From NCBI RefSeq assembly GCF_026230105.1, contig NC_079476.1:9376709-9440708 (forward strand): a DNA stretch of 64,000 nt, in the 5' to 3' direction. A program made the position numbers and the translations under genes. Source of the DNA: Diorhabda sublineata (lineage: Eukaryota; Arthropoda; Insecta; Coleoptera; Chrysomelidae). Positions 20,801 to 28,999 of this stretch are shown here, one piece after another. The notes under the pieces were generated by a model, which saw only the letters and a program-made list of their open reading frames with translations, ran no database searches and had not been told where the DNA came from. Numbering within the stretch: position 1 is the first letter of the stretch; every line of letters starts with the position of its first letter.

Positions 20801-23476
20801 TCTTCTATTTTATTGAGGATACCAACGAAATGTGATTGTTCTGCCTTGATTTTCTCAATATTAAGATTTATGTCAAAACAGTTTTTTCATAGACAATTTA
20901 TTTAGTTTCGAGAGAGTCAAGAATCAAATATGATTGATAACATTGATATGAAGGAAGAAGGAAGCCATTTACCTATTTTCAGGTCTCTATTCTGGCACAT
21001 CTTTTCTAAATCTCTCAATACTCTTTTATAAAATTCAGCTCACAGTTTTCCTCTTTAAAACAAAACAATTACTATTTATTACTTCTTTGTTTAATTGATA
21101 AGCGTTTTGAATGGTCTGAGAATTGTTGTCTCAAGTCAAGTCATGCCCGTAGAATAAACACTTTTTCCATTAACAATTTTTGCAATGACATGAAATTGAA
21201 ATATAATCCTATATTTGTGTTTTAGTCAAAAGTAGCAATCAATCATCTGTTTCGTATATTATCTGTTAAAAGAATTTGCAAGGATCCGTACAAAAGGTGA
21301 AGTTCTTCACTAAGCTATTGAATAGTCAATCACATGTTAGATATTTGATGTCTTCAAACATCCTGACCGTTCCTTGTTCTTAATTGATTCTTATCATTTT
21401 TTAAATCTCTGATACCACTTACAGTCTTTAAAAAGTAACTATATCATTACCTACTTAAACAGAAAGATTTCAGGTTTTATTGAACTTTTTTTCGATTTCT
21501 TTTTCAACTTAAAATGAATTTTAAACTCTATACGTTGTTCAAGATCCATATATCATTATCTTACTAAAAAACGACTATATTACATCACTCAATAAGTCGG
21601 GTGACTGACACACAGATGGCGCTGCTCAAATCCATATGACTTTAAGGAAGTACCAATTTTCAGAAGACAATGTGTAAAATTTCATAAAATTCCGATTAGT
21701 AATAAAGAAGTAACAGCCATTTAAGTGAAGCTACTTTTGTTATTTTCGAAACAATGGATTCACATCAATTTCTTATGTTAATTTATCATTACTTCATGAT
21801 AAAAAAGTTCAACAATGGCTTCAAAAGTTGCGAATTTCTTTCATTGAAAAGAACCATTTCTTTTTGATTTTCTGAATTTAAACGTGTTCGTATAGACACT
21901 GATGATGGTGAATGTTCTAGTCGTCCAATTGAGGAGGTCACTCCAGAAAACATCAAATGACCACAAGTTGGTTATATCTAATCATAAATTGAAATTGCAT
22001 GAGTTAGTTGAGGCCGTAAAGATATCAAAAGGCACTGTGTTTACAATTATGCACGAATATTTAACCATGAAAAAGCTTTTCCCAAAGTGGTTACTACATA
22101 GAGTTATTACTACATCGATTAGTCGATGGCAACGATGGTTAAATTGAACGAATTACTTCCCCATCCACCGTATAGTACAGATCTGGCCCTCAGTGACTAC
22201 TGGCTATTCGCTGATCTCAATACAATTTTCGCCGGTAAGAAATTCAGCTCAAATTAAGAAGCAATTGCTGAAAAGACAAATCCTTCTACAAGCACCGCAT
22301 CGAGAAGTTAAAGAAGCGTTGGAAAGATCGAATTGCTCTAGAAGGAGATTACATTGATTAACATATTAAAATCGATTTTTGAAAAACAAAATGTTTTTTT
22401 CTTAGTTAGTCACACCACTTATTGAATGATGTTATAATATCAGAATAAAAGCCAAAACGGATTCAAACTTGTCACTGCTTTTGCGTATGAGAAATATAAG
22501 TTGATTTTGAAGCAGCATAAGTAATTGCTGCTGTAAAAATTAATTCACCGTATTTTTCACTAGACCTCGTATCCAAATCACAGCTCCAAATTAATTAAAA
22601 CGTTCTATCTACAATGAATCAATCCATACGCACTGATATGATATCTGATTCTGAAAATGTGCTTTTATTCATTATCAGCTGATTTTTTCTACTGTTATAT
22701 ATAGGCATCTCATAGTGCATACCATTGGCATCGTTTTTCATATATCACTTTATCTTTTTGGTATTCCCACTGTACTTCTCTTATGTGTTTTAGCTATCCA
22801 TTTGAATATTTATTTGTATAGTTTCAGTGAAACCATCTCCATTTCCATATTTTCTCAGTTTCTGCAGGTCGCTTTAAGCGCATGGGTTCTATAACTCAGG
22901 TACAACACATTACTTGTAAGCCTTCCTTTGCAAATATACTGGAAGTCTACAATTGAATCACTCTTTAAATCAACAGTACCTCATTCAAGTTGTATTTGAC
23001 AATTTATCTCGTTATGGGAATATTGTTTTGTTTACACCATGTGTCGTACATTCAAAATAGTTTGAATACCTTCTCACTTTTTCTAGTCTCCTAATCTAAT
23101 CCAATATATCAACAAAATGTATTGAAATAATGAATGATAGATACATTTCCAATATATTTGAATAAAAGTATTTTGAAAATAATAGAAAATAATAATTTGA
23201 AAACATTCTTCATCATTGTTATTCATAAAAATTTAAAAATTACCGTGCAAGATTATTGATGAAAAGTATGATTAATTGTATGATTAATTTGAAGTATTTC
23301 ACGATCAAGAAACAGACCCACCACCTTACAATCCGAATGAGTACACCAAAAGTGACGGAACTGATTCTGAGATGATTCCTCTTGTAAATCATGAAAAATC
23401 GACTAATTTACCAGTCAGTGCTCCTACTGAAGATAATAATTCATCAGCACCACAAAAACTTGATGAATCCATGTGA
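2763..23476 (+). CDS. Alpha-arrestin (arrestin domain-containing protein), gene 1, 7 coding exons, 364 aa
   Basis: Coding exons: 2763-2865, 7562-7696, 9249-9457, 16832-17014, 20290-20475, 20594-20690, 23295-23476. All have GT/AG borders, and the phases join to one 364-residue frame. Residues 1-149 form the N-terminal arrestin fold (exon 3 has the family-typical YPFAFNLP). Residues 150-304 form the C-terminal arrestin fold, which opens with a run of five cysteines (161-165) seen in ARRDC2/3-type proteins. The tail (305-364) carries PPPY at 313-316, the ligand of WW domains in Nedd4-type ubiquitin ligases. The family acts as an endocytic adaptor for membrane cargo. Length fits the family (about 350-450 aa). 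The start is the first ATG after an acceptor at 2756, so an untranslated exon should lie upstream. Introns are 0.1-7.4 kb and full of TE remnants. No orthology to a named ARRDC is claimed. Confidence 0.88.
3540..4470 (-). pseudogene. mariner transposase remnant (gene 1 intron 1)
   Basis: Reading leftwards: an N-terminal EYRAIIKYLYLKGL-like start near 4440, then 4319-3999 open with RSGRP, ISEALNISYERVHYIVH (helix-turn-helix) and VTMDET, the first catalytic Asp motif. The Trp after DET is a stop. Further left come YYDPGKKQQS, a degraded SPDLSPSNYHLF-like third-Asp region and a C-terminal EEVIKAVE helix. A block before VTMDET is deleted. Multiple stops and frameshifts show it is dead. It most resembles irritans-type mariners. 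Confidence 0.85.
5215..6740 (+). pseudogene. Non-LTR retrotransposon reverse-transcriptase remnant (Dong/R4-like)
   Basis: In three frames: NWKAPGVDD-like text near 5930, an EEQKGC-like block near 6160, then a VDYKKVFGI (finger/palm) stretch, and 6414-6683 open with LNAIKCGF and LLYMEDIKLYAAKERQ, where the catalytic YMDD is changed to YMED. The order matches the RT palm of Dong/R4-like LINEs. It is interrupted by stops and frameshifts. It lies in gene 1 intron 1 in sense orientation. Confidence 0.75.
6780..7190 (+). other. Lysine/glutamate-rich open stretch, unidentified
   Basis: Around 6900-7075 a frame reads SHREIIEIYF, NNPLPYIKKFIE, then a charged stretch with a heptad-like pattern before stopping; a Lys/Glu-rich tail follows in another frame. 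It looks like decayed coding sequence, perhaps from a retroelement, but no family was recognised. Confidence 0.3.
7562..7696 (+). CDS. Gene 1 exon 2, arrestin N domain
   Basis: 135 nt, phase 1 to phase 1, between a TTTTTCCAG acceptor and a GGTAAGA donor. It encodes the strand and loop region (starting VIKCIFKG, ending EALFAENG) that corresponds to the family's RGIxLxxxGxAxxxW segment. It is 24 nt longer than the matching exon of gene 2. Confidence 0.85.
7900..8600 (-). pseudogene. Possible PIF/Harbinger transposase remnant (gene 1 intron 2)
   Basis: The minus strand near 8370-8250 reads KELKVHFRVNRNIAYNIVRGLEP, resembling the entry of HARBI1-type nucleases. Further left, a degraded LGMLRRRFHN and a LLRKKCIENLI tail may match their C-terminus. 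Stops are frequent. The opposite-strand 135-codon frame at 8188-8595 is a shadow. Confidence 0.35.
9249..9457 (+). CDS. Gene 1 exon 3, arrestin N domain
   Basis: 209 nt, phase 1 to 0. It encodes the best family signature: PLPPGPYVYPFAFNLP followed by GSIKYYLTL, the edge strands of the N-terminal arrestin sandwich. The donor is GTAAGT at 9458. Size and phase match gene 2 exon 3 exactly. Confidence 0.92.
10190..11400 (-). pseudogene. piggyBac-like transposase remnant (gene 1 intron 3)
   Basis: From right to left: an acidic N-terminal stretch (11278-11084 open), then an IFCIDESIVPFK block near 10940 carrying a piggyBac catalytic Asp, a GTLRANRIDNP block near 10710, and a Cys-rich C-terminus near 10300-10240 (CAIRKYCRDCSERN). 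Several stops and frameshifts show it is non-functional. Confidence 0.7.
11500..11700 (+). pseudogene. Ty3/gypsy pol C-terminal fragment
   Basis: Two adjacent frames read LQFHVGDRLWKNV, then NKFAAKFTPKYAPCIV and VISKLVYNLK. This is the chromo-like tail that follows integrase in gypsy elements. It is a fragment with one frameshift, unrelated to the full element at 36778-42648. Confidence 0.6.
11782..11946 (+). pseudogene. Cdc42 GTPase C-terminal retrocopy fragment
   Basis: The frame reads GDKLAKELKSVKYVECSALT, QKGLKNVFDKAILAA, then after small indels LEPPES, DKRKKC and a stop. This is the G5 region (CSAL) and C-terminus of Rho-family Cdc42, including the polybasic tail and CAAX cysteine. About 55 residues are present without introns; nothing upstream matches the GTPase body. 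It is a dead piece carried in intron 3 of gene 1. Confidence 0.8.
12000..12640 (-). pseudogene. Penelope-like retroelement, RT end and linker remnant
   Basis: Reading leftwards: FTIEVEQNNRINFLDVT near 12590, WSSRYLNFNSCHPS near 12470, then 12422-12186 open with RLADRSIQLSDPEFR and FSLPYVQELS. These are ordered motifs of the Penelope RT thumb and linker. It then jumps to a QTSQYL-like endonuclease start (12160-12060), so an internal piece is missing. Confidence 0.8.
12650..12920 (+). pseudogene. Penelope-like GIY-YIG endonuclease remnant
   Basis: The frame reads CDAVYIDQTPQYLEYRLRGH, then KKHKLNYKDSKILETESNT and NLSKIYSF. It is the GIY-YIG domain of Penelope-like elements. The Gly of YIGQT is Asp here, and one frameshift is present. 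It is divergently arranged with the minus-strand copy at 12000-12640. Confidence 0.8.
13000..13520 (-). pseudogene. Possible DDE (Tc1/mariner-type) transposase remnant
   Basis: The minus strand near 13130-13090 reads FFCQQDVAPHH, resembling the FFQQDGAPPHH second-Asp motif of insect Tc1/mariner-type transposases. The rest is heavily decayed. Confidence 0.35.
14431..16600 (-). mobile_element. Tc1/mariner-superfamily element with ~300-bp terminal inverted repeats
   Basis: 14440-14760 and 16235-16590 are inverted copies. Shared stretches are GATCCCGTCTCTAG at the tips and ACACAGTATCGAGTTTTAT further in. Between them the minus strand carries a broken transposase: LNFEYADMLLTLGEC (N-terminal DUF4817-like) near 15780, then FTRQCLFNSHN and NPYC (15529-15332), NNFPNRWIGRG and SLRSCDFNPLDY near 15030, and RNEGHF near 14880. 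About 2.2 kb in all; stops show it is inactive. It sits in gene 1 intron 3. Confidence 0.8.
16832..17014 (+). CDS. Gene 1 exon 4, Cys-rich linker and start of arrestin C domain
   Basis: 183 nt, phase 0 to 0. It encodes the five-Cys run after DEKVL, then the strand pair around FIIGEVAKIRMKIVNMS that opens the C-terminal arrestin fold. The Cys run is a family hallmark; palmitoylation or metal binding there is conjecture. Confidence 0.92.
17249..17564. mobile_element. Palindromic MITE in gene 1 intron 4
   Basis: The left arm starts GGCATTATATGCATAGAGAT and the right arm reads back GGCATATAATCATAGAGAT; the arms share AGAGTAGGCATGC and the AGAGAGAATNATTTATGTAT block. Inverted arms of over 100 bp meet near GCGCATGCGCG. 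No coding capacity. Confidence 0.75.
17940..18730 (-). pseudogene. IS630/Tc1-type DDE transposase remnant (gene 1 intron 4)
   Basis: Reading leftwards: IIYLDETWFDSHDVVNFGW near 18595-18540 (first catalytic Asp), GPYSKGKR, then an ELFEKWFNEQLLPKIQ block near 18400, and finally LIRANVKSELRKCNQSPELS with GELWKTYITHVV (18165-17950). This is the insect DETWFDSHD transposase family. The middle Asp region is degraded and frameshifts are present. Confidence 0.8.
19040..19860. other. Unassigned sequence with an open minus-strand stretch
   Basis: 19367-19047 is open for 106 codons on the minus strand (GASDHKLLGNKFHHAE at its start). No family was recognised. The GC-richer flank up to 19860 looks like transposon-derived coding remnant. 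Confidence 0.25.
20290..20475 (+). CDS. Gene 1 exon 5, arrestin C domain
   Basis: 186 nt, phase 0 to 0, acceptor TTGTTTCAG, donor GTAAGT. It encodes the middle of the C-terminal arrestin fold, including FNFEIPPSANVPNFTGCR, the usual PxxxxPT-like strand region. Confidence 0.9.
20594..20690 (+). CDS. Gene 1 exon 6, end of arrestin C domain
   Basis: 97 nt, phase 0 to 1, separated from exon 5 by the only short intron (118 bp). It encodes AEAVIPGFHTNLRIDT and IILGHIPL, the last strands of the fold (family: PIxIGxxPL). Confidence 0.88.
21588..22434 (+). pseudogene. Internally deleted mariner element (gene 1 intron 6)
   Basis: The ends are inverted: CACTCAATAAGTCGGGTGAC on the left, and the right end reads back CATTCAATAAGTGGTGTGAC. 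The inside starts with a decayed helix-turn-helix region (21902-22100, KLHELVEAVKISKGTVFTIM and a MKKLFPKW linker). It jumps straight to KLNELLPHPP and a third-Asp-like APSDYWLF remnant. The central catalytic part is missing, leaving about 850 of the usual 1300 bp. Confidence 0.8.
23295..23476 (+). CDS. Gene 1 terminal exon with PPPY tail
   Basis: It encodes an acidic, Ser/Asn/Pro-rich tail with DPPPYNPNE and stop TGA at 23474-23476. Three in-frame acceptors are possible (exon start at 23295, 23311 or 23317), so the first few residues are uncertain. A GTAAGA donor-like site sits about 20 nt after the stop, so the 3' UTR may be spliced or an alternative end may exist. Confidence 0.78.
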
Positions 23477-23639
23477 CAGTCATGACAAAACAAGGTAAGA
23501 ACTAGCGATTTGTTTTGGTCGATAGATCTCATTATATGGATTGAAAAAGTTGAAATCAATTGAATTTTCTTCATAAAATGCTCTACAGTCAAAAAAGTTA
23601 GAAACCTCTTTTCTATTCTATGCTGGTTATTTCAGCGTC

Positions 23640-24190
23640 CAATCTCTGATGCTCTTGTATTAGAATTATTAATCAATGGATATTTGCGGTTACTTCCGAC
23701 ACTTTTATCCGGTGTCTGCAATGGTACCTCTCGCTTCGTATCCAAGTTCTCTTCCTATTCTCCTCAGAATTTCTTCGTTGGTTTTTCTTGCCGTCCATGG
23801 AACTCTCAAAATTCTCCATTAGATCCACATCTCAAAAGCCTCCAATCTGTCAATGGTGTTAACTTTCAGTGTCCAGCCTTCCAGACTGTACAATAGCACG
23901 GACCACACGTAGCATTTTGTGAATTTTATTCTGAGGTTGAAGTCAAGCTCAGAGCTCGTAAACACGTTTTTGAATCCCATGAAAGAGCTTATTGCTTTTT
24001 ATATCCGGCACTTGAACTCTACATCCGATTTCCAGTCTTCATATAATTAAGTTCCCAGATAGTTTAACTTTGTTTAATCTCTTCGCTAATATATGATAGT
24101 TCCAAATTCTGGAACTCAGGAAGTCATCTAATTTGTGGGTGACTACTAGGAATTTTGTTTTCTATTATGCTGATGTCGATTCCCATAAGT
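23640..24190 (-). pseudogene. RTE-like LINE 3' remnant
   Basis: The minus strand reads NYLGT near 24050, then LRIKFTKCYVWSVLLYSLEG, LKVNTIDRLEAFEMWI and a WTARKTNEEIL block. This is the conserved post-RT region of RTE-like LINEs (family: KCYIWSxALYGxExWT). Stops and frameshifts are present. It lies just past gene 1. Confidence 0.7.
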
Positions 24191-24224
24191 TATGTCTTCT
24201 TTCGGGAATTGATAATTCATTAAA

Positions 24225-24425
24225 CGGTTTACACCATCACTACACAAACACTCACAATTACACTGTCTGAGGTAAACTTTCCACCTTCAGTCTCTGAAGA
24301 CGATAACATGGTTATCGAAACGCGCGTCAGACAGTGTAATCGTGACTGTTGGTGTAATGATGATGTAAACATTGTATTCAGTATGAATATCACCAAAGGT
24401 TCCAGAAATTCCAACTTCGTCATGA
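24225..24425 (+). repeat. Palindromic repeat with hammerhead-like core, copy A
   Basis: An inverted repeat with arms 24225-24270 and 24327-24369; the inner 14 bp (ATTACACTGTCTGA and its complement) are perfect. The loop side carries CTGAAGA (24294-24300), hairpin CGATAAC-ATG-GTTATCG (24301-24317), then GAAA and GCGCGTC. The right flank to 24425 is shared, inverted, with the left flank of copy B. The layout resembles hammerhead-bearing retroelement repeats. Confidence 0.65.
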
Positions 24426-25667
24426 AACTGTGTTACAAGCACAACTGTGTTACACTTAGGATGGATGCGTCTTACTACGTTGGAGGATGCATGTGATCTA
24501 GGTTCAATTTGCACCAGGCCTCATGTAAACTTCTCTATTTAGATAATTGATACAAGATAGTTCAGCATCACTGATATTTTTTCTTCATGTTTGGTAAGTA
24601 TATCTATGGAGTCATTCCACCATTCACATTCTTATTAGGTACCTGTTGATTTGGGTGTGGTATATGCGGCTGTATTTTGATATTTTTATAGATAATATTA
24701 ATGAGCATTAACGTGATTGTTTATCCAAGCTCTGATTTTGCTTTTATATGAGTATACCAATTTTTGTGTTTTCATTAAGAATTTCTAATAAATAGTACAG
24801 AAGAAAATATTTTTTTTTTATTTTTTGATCCCATTTCCATTAACTTACAAAATGCACTGTTATTAATTAAAGGTTACTATTATAATTTCGAAACAATTAG
24901 ACACGTCACTAATCGACTTATCACCTAATAGTATGTAAATTTACATCTAGTGTTTTATGCGTGACTTTAAAAATATTTACGAGGGTTGTTTTGAAAGTTT
25001 CCGACCTGATTATAGAACGAGAAATTCGTTTCGATAATTATTGTTATTTTATGTCTATACACCATCGACTTAGTATCAGCCCAAGTAAGTTTAAATCGAT
25101 GCCAACGCAGTGCAAGAGGGACAAGATAAGAAATAATGAGCTAAAGACGGCAAAATAAGAGGAATTTATATCTGGAGCCTGAGTTTATTTCGTTCGCCTC
25201 TGTTTAATTACGAGACTTTATCTTTGAATGCCCAAAGAATATATAAGTGTCTTTTGTTCTTTAATTTCTTACTACCTGCTACTCAATGCAGAATTAAAAT
25301 TGACTTTATAGTGATTTGTGAAAAACACTCCACCAAAAACTAATGGGAGAATGTACATGGGAATGGGGTTTTAATAGGAGGAAAAGCTCATTTTTTGTTA
25401 AGTTCGGTATCGGATTCATGTATCATACATATAAACTATTATTATTGACCATAAACTGATTATTGTTAAGGCAAATAAGTTTAATTATTATTGAAATACA
25501 TTCTGTATAACGTAATTTACTATATTTTTACATTCCGTACAAATATATACTACTTTATTACATTTTATATACTGTCCCAAACAAATACCAACAATATAAT
25601 ATAATCCTATATTTCTAAACAAGTATGGTAGATTTTAAGAAGATATTGCTCATCCAATTCCCATTCT

Positions 25668-25722
25668 GCTAGTCCGAGAGCCGGCTGTATAAAAGTCCTA
25701 TGGATCAGATACATGAATCATT
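25668..25722 (+). repeat. Copy of the Tigger-repeat tip sequence
   Basis: TAGTCCGAGAGCCGGCTGTA here is found inverted at about 26742-26785, in the loop of the large inverted repeat. It may mark an outer end of the Tigger-type element. Confidence 0.5.
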
Positions 25723-25809
25723 TTTGGAGTATGAACAATAAAGGCATAGGTCTAGAGGTCGACACCCCACAGTGCGTACACCCATTTCATCTAAATTCCA
25801 AATCCGGTT

Positions 25810-26728
25810 CGGAGGAATTGTTCTAAATCGTTGTGAACATATTTTAAGTTGTCAAAAAATTTTTGTAAATTAATTCTATTAAATCTTGTCGATCTACTCA
25901 GACTTGTTGCCTCAGGTTTTCGAATTGATGCCTTCCAAGAAAGCCGTGCATCCACTCCTCACCAGCAATTTGTTCTGCATCTCATGTAACAGGATATTTC
26001 TTTTTATTGGCCACAGTAAATTTATGAGCTAATTGTCGTACGCCTCTCCTAGTTGACCCTTATTGCATTAAACCAATTTTCTAAATATATTCTGCTAAGC
26101 AATTTTCCTCTTCTTCACTAATGCCTTTTTTAAGGCATCAGGATTTACTGATCTTCTAACCAGTCTTGCTTCGTGGTATGACGATCTCTACAAAAAAAAC
26201 AAAAAACTAACTTACTAACTTCATGTACCATGGTTCCAGTCTCCCCAAACCTTATTTTCTGCTGAATCTTCATTACATACAGCCTCTAAGGCCACTTTTA
26301 AGGCACCAGAATTTACTGGATCTCTACCTAACCTCATGTGCCATAGAACGCGTTCCAAGGTACATGAGGTGATTTTGTTTCAACGTACAAGAGGATGGAT
26401 TTTTCCAATCAATTAATTTTAAAGCCTAGAGGTTATATTCAAAACAAACAACAACACTGCGTAATTACTTCCCAATAGTCGCAAGATCTAACTAGAAACA
26501 CCACTTATCCACAATCATTCGCCGTTAGCAAAAATCGCACTCAAATATTTTGAAAATATTCACTTAATGATTTTTTCGTATTACTGCTACAAAGCGCAGC
26601 TGATTCACTGCAGACTAGAATATAGCTATGAAGATGGTTTTAAATTTGAATCGTTTCAAGCTACACTATGTCCAAGGTACAGCAATTTCCTCTACAATAT
26701 AATATTTATTTTATCTATACATATATAA
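25810..26728 (-). mobile_element. Left arm of a large inverted duplication of a Tigger/pogo element
   Basis: It matches 26786-27612 in reverse orientation over most of its length, with small differences and one extra stretch near 26100-26190. The minus strand carries the same CENP-B-type HTH remnant as the right copy. It shares GGAACGCGTTC and the (A/G)CCTCATGTGCC landmarks. Confidence 0.75.
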
Positions 26729-26785
26729 CAGTTCTAAGGATCAGATGCATGAATCATAGGAATTTTATACAGCCGGCTCTCGGAC

Positions 26786-28200
26786 TATGTATATGTATAG
26801 ATAAAATAAATATATTGTAGGTACTTTTCATAGCTGTATTATAGTCTGCAGTGAATTGTATTCAAGTCATTAAAGTAAATATTTTTAAAATATTTGAGTG
26901 AGATTTTTTGCTAACAGAAAATGATTGTGGATAAGTGGCGTTTCTAATTACATCTTGCGACTATTAGGAAGTAATTACGCAGTGTTGTTATTTGTTTTGA
27001 ACATAACCTTTAAGCTTTAAAATGAATTGATTAGAAAAATGCATCCTCTTGTACCTTGAAACAAAATCACCTCATGTACCTTGGAACGCGTTCTACGGCA
27101 CATGAGGTTAGGTAGAGATCCAGTAAATTCTGGTGCCTTAAATGTGGCCTTAGAGGCTGTATGTAATGAAGATTCAGCAAAAAATAAGGTTTGGGGAGAC
27201 TTTCAAAGTGTCTAAAGAAAGCATCAGTACACTCTTTAGAGATTCAAAAAAATTCAAAGATAAAAGAGGAAATTATGAATATGCGGTAAATTTTGTTGTT
27301 AAGCAAGTGAAGAAGAGGAAAATTGATTAGCAGAATATATTCAAAAAATTGCTTTGATGCTATATGGCTTAACTAAGAGAGGCGTAAGACAATTAGCTTA
27401 TAAATTTGTCTTGGCCAATAAAAATAAATATCCTGTTACATGGGATGTAGAACAAATTGCTGGTGAGGGGTGGATGCACGGTTTTCTTGGAAGGCGTCAA
27501 TTCGAAAACCCGAGGCAACAACTCTGAGTAGATCGACAAATTTAATAAAATTAATGAACAAAAATTTTTGACAACATAAAAGATGTTCACAACCGATTTG
27601 GAACAATTGTTCACTCACAGACAAAAATAGTTGCACCAAAAGGAATTAAACAACTAGGAATTGCAACATCATCCGAAAGGAAGCCCTTGTGACTATGATA
27701 GCAGCAGTTAATGCTACTGGAAAATATTCCGCCAATGCTGATATTTCCCAGAGTATTTCATTTAAGACAGGAAAGCTATTTGACGCACCTTTTGCAGCAA
27801 TCGGAGCTGCAGCTCTCACTGGCTGGTTAAATGAACAGCTGCTCTTAAAATTTCTTTACAATTTTATTAAGTTTGTCAAATGTTCAAAGGATGAACGCGA
27901 ACACTATTCACATTTGTACATTGAGGTAGTCGAAAAAGCTTCGGATGCTTCAATCATCATGATAACTTTTCCAATTTACACAACAAACAGGCTCCATCCA
28001 AATGTTTCGGCATTCAAAGTAAATTCAACCAAAAGTTGCAGAAAAAAAATTAAATATCAGGTAGTGGAGACTATGTGTCAAGAGATGACGAAGATAGTGC
28101 AAATGAAGAATGCTACTTTTGCAAAAATTCAATGAATGCTAGTGTGGTAGAGTGGTCGTTGAGCTCATAATTTATCCGCAGATATTGATGACAAAAAATG
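26786..28200 (+). pseudogene. Tigger/pogo (CENP-B-like) transposase remnant, right copy
   Basis: After about 330 bp of 5' sequence the frame reads SGALNVALEAVCNEDSAKNK (HTH start), then IALMLYGLTKRGVRQLAYK, AGEGWMHGFLGRR (CENP-B HTH), a NRFGT stretch, QTKIVAPKGIKQLG, ATSSERKPL and MIAAVNATGKYS (DDE domain entry). An open frame follows at 27689-28135. Stops and frameshifts between blocks show it is dead. It forms the right arm of the inverted duplication. Confidence 0.8.
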
Positions 28201-28549
28201 GAAAACCTATGAGTGTGAATTTTGTGTAAAAAAATAAGATTTTTATTATTTAAATGCAGAATTTTTATAAAAGAAAAAACTCCTGTGTTGTTTTTGAGCT
28301 TTACAATTTGTTCTTAAGTTCTTAATAAACTCGTCAAGTTACAACAGTATCTTTTTGAATTTATATATAAACTAGTTGACTTGAGATCTTTCTTCCATAG
28401 TCAATCTAAAATTTTCAAAAAAATAATAATATTTAATCAGTTTTGCTAATATTCCTATTTATATTCTACATAGTAGTCTGGCTTTTTGCTCTCTTTAGTT
28501 CTATATCTCTCTCGACGCTCTCTTTCTACTGTTAGCATCCCGGACTACT

Positions 28550-28990
28550 TGTGAAATGATAGGTAAGGCGGTAACCTTTAATAAGTCGATACTATACACA
28601 TCGTTCAGCGATTATCTAATCTTTTCAATCTATCCAAATTATATTTGCCGACTTTCTCCTCACAATAAGCGTTTCCGATGCGATAACGTCTTCGTTTGTA
28701 AAAAATATTTCTGGTGGTGCGTTGTCCTGATGGGAAACCACTGGACGCGGCACCCAACACACGGTTTTCTTACGTAGCTCAGTACCGTTTGGTCAACTTT
28801 TTTTTTGTTGATATCGCTGGTTGTCGTAGTTTTAGACGTCCCAATCACTCGTCATCAATTAAATTGAATTTGCCACATTTGAATTCAGCTACAAAATGAA
28901 TGGTCGTGATTGATGGTACATAGTCTTCTTACCAGCTCTTCTTCAATATTCAAGTTCTACTATTTTTCAACAGAAACTAAGTGTCTTGAA
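28550..28990 (-). pseudogene. mariner N-terminal remnant
   Basis: The minus strand near 28900-28810 reads HFVAEFKCGKFNLIDDE, stop, LGRLKTTTTSD. This matches the FKRGxxxxxDxxRxGRPK linker between the two mariner helix-turn-helix units. The remainder is decayed. Confidence 0.5.
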
Positions 28991-28999
28991 TGGCAGAAA

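Noticed and set aside
24294..24327. Calling a bona fide active hammerhead ribozyme
   Set aside because: An extra C between the CTGAAGA core and stem II breaks the standard G10.1-C11.1 pairing; reported only as hammerhead-like.
27689..28135. 148-codon frame as an independent gene
   Set aside because: It continues the DDE region of the Tigger remnant (AAVNATGKYS block) and is preceded by broken parts of the same transposase.
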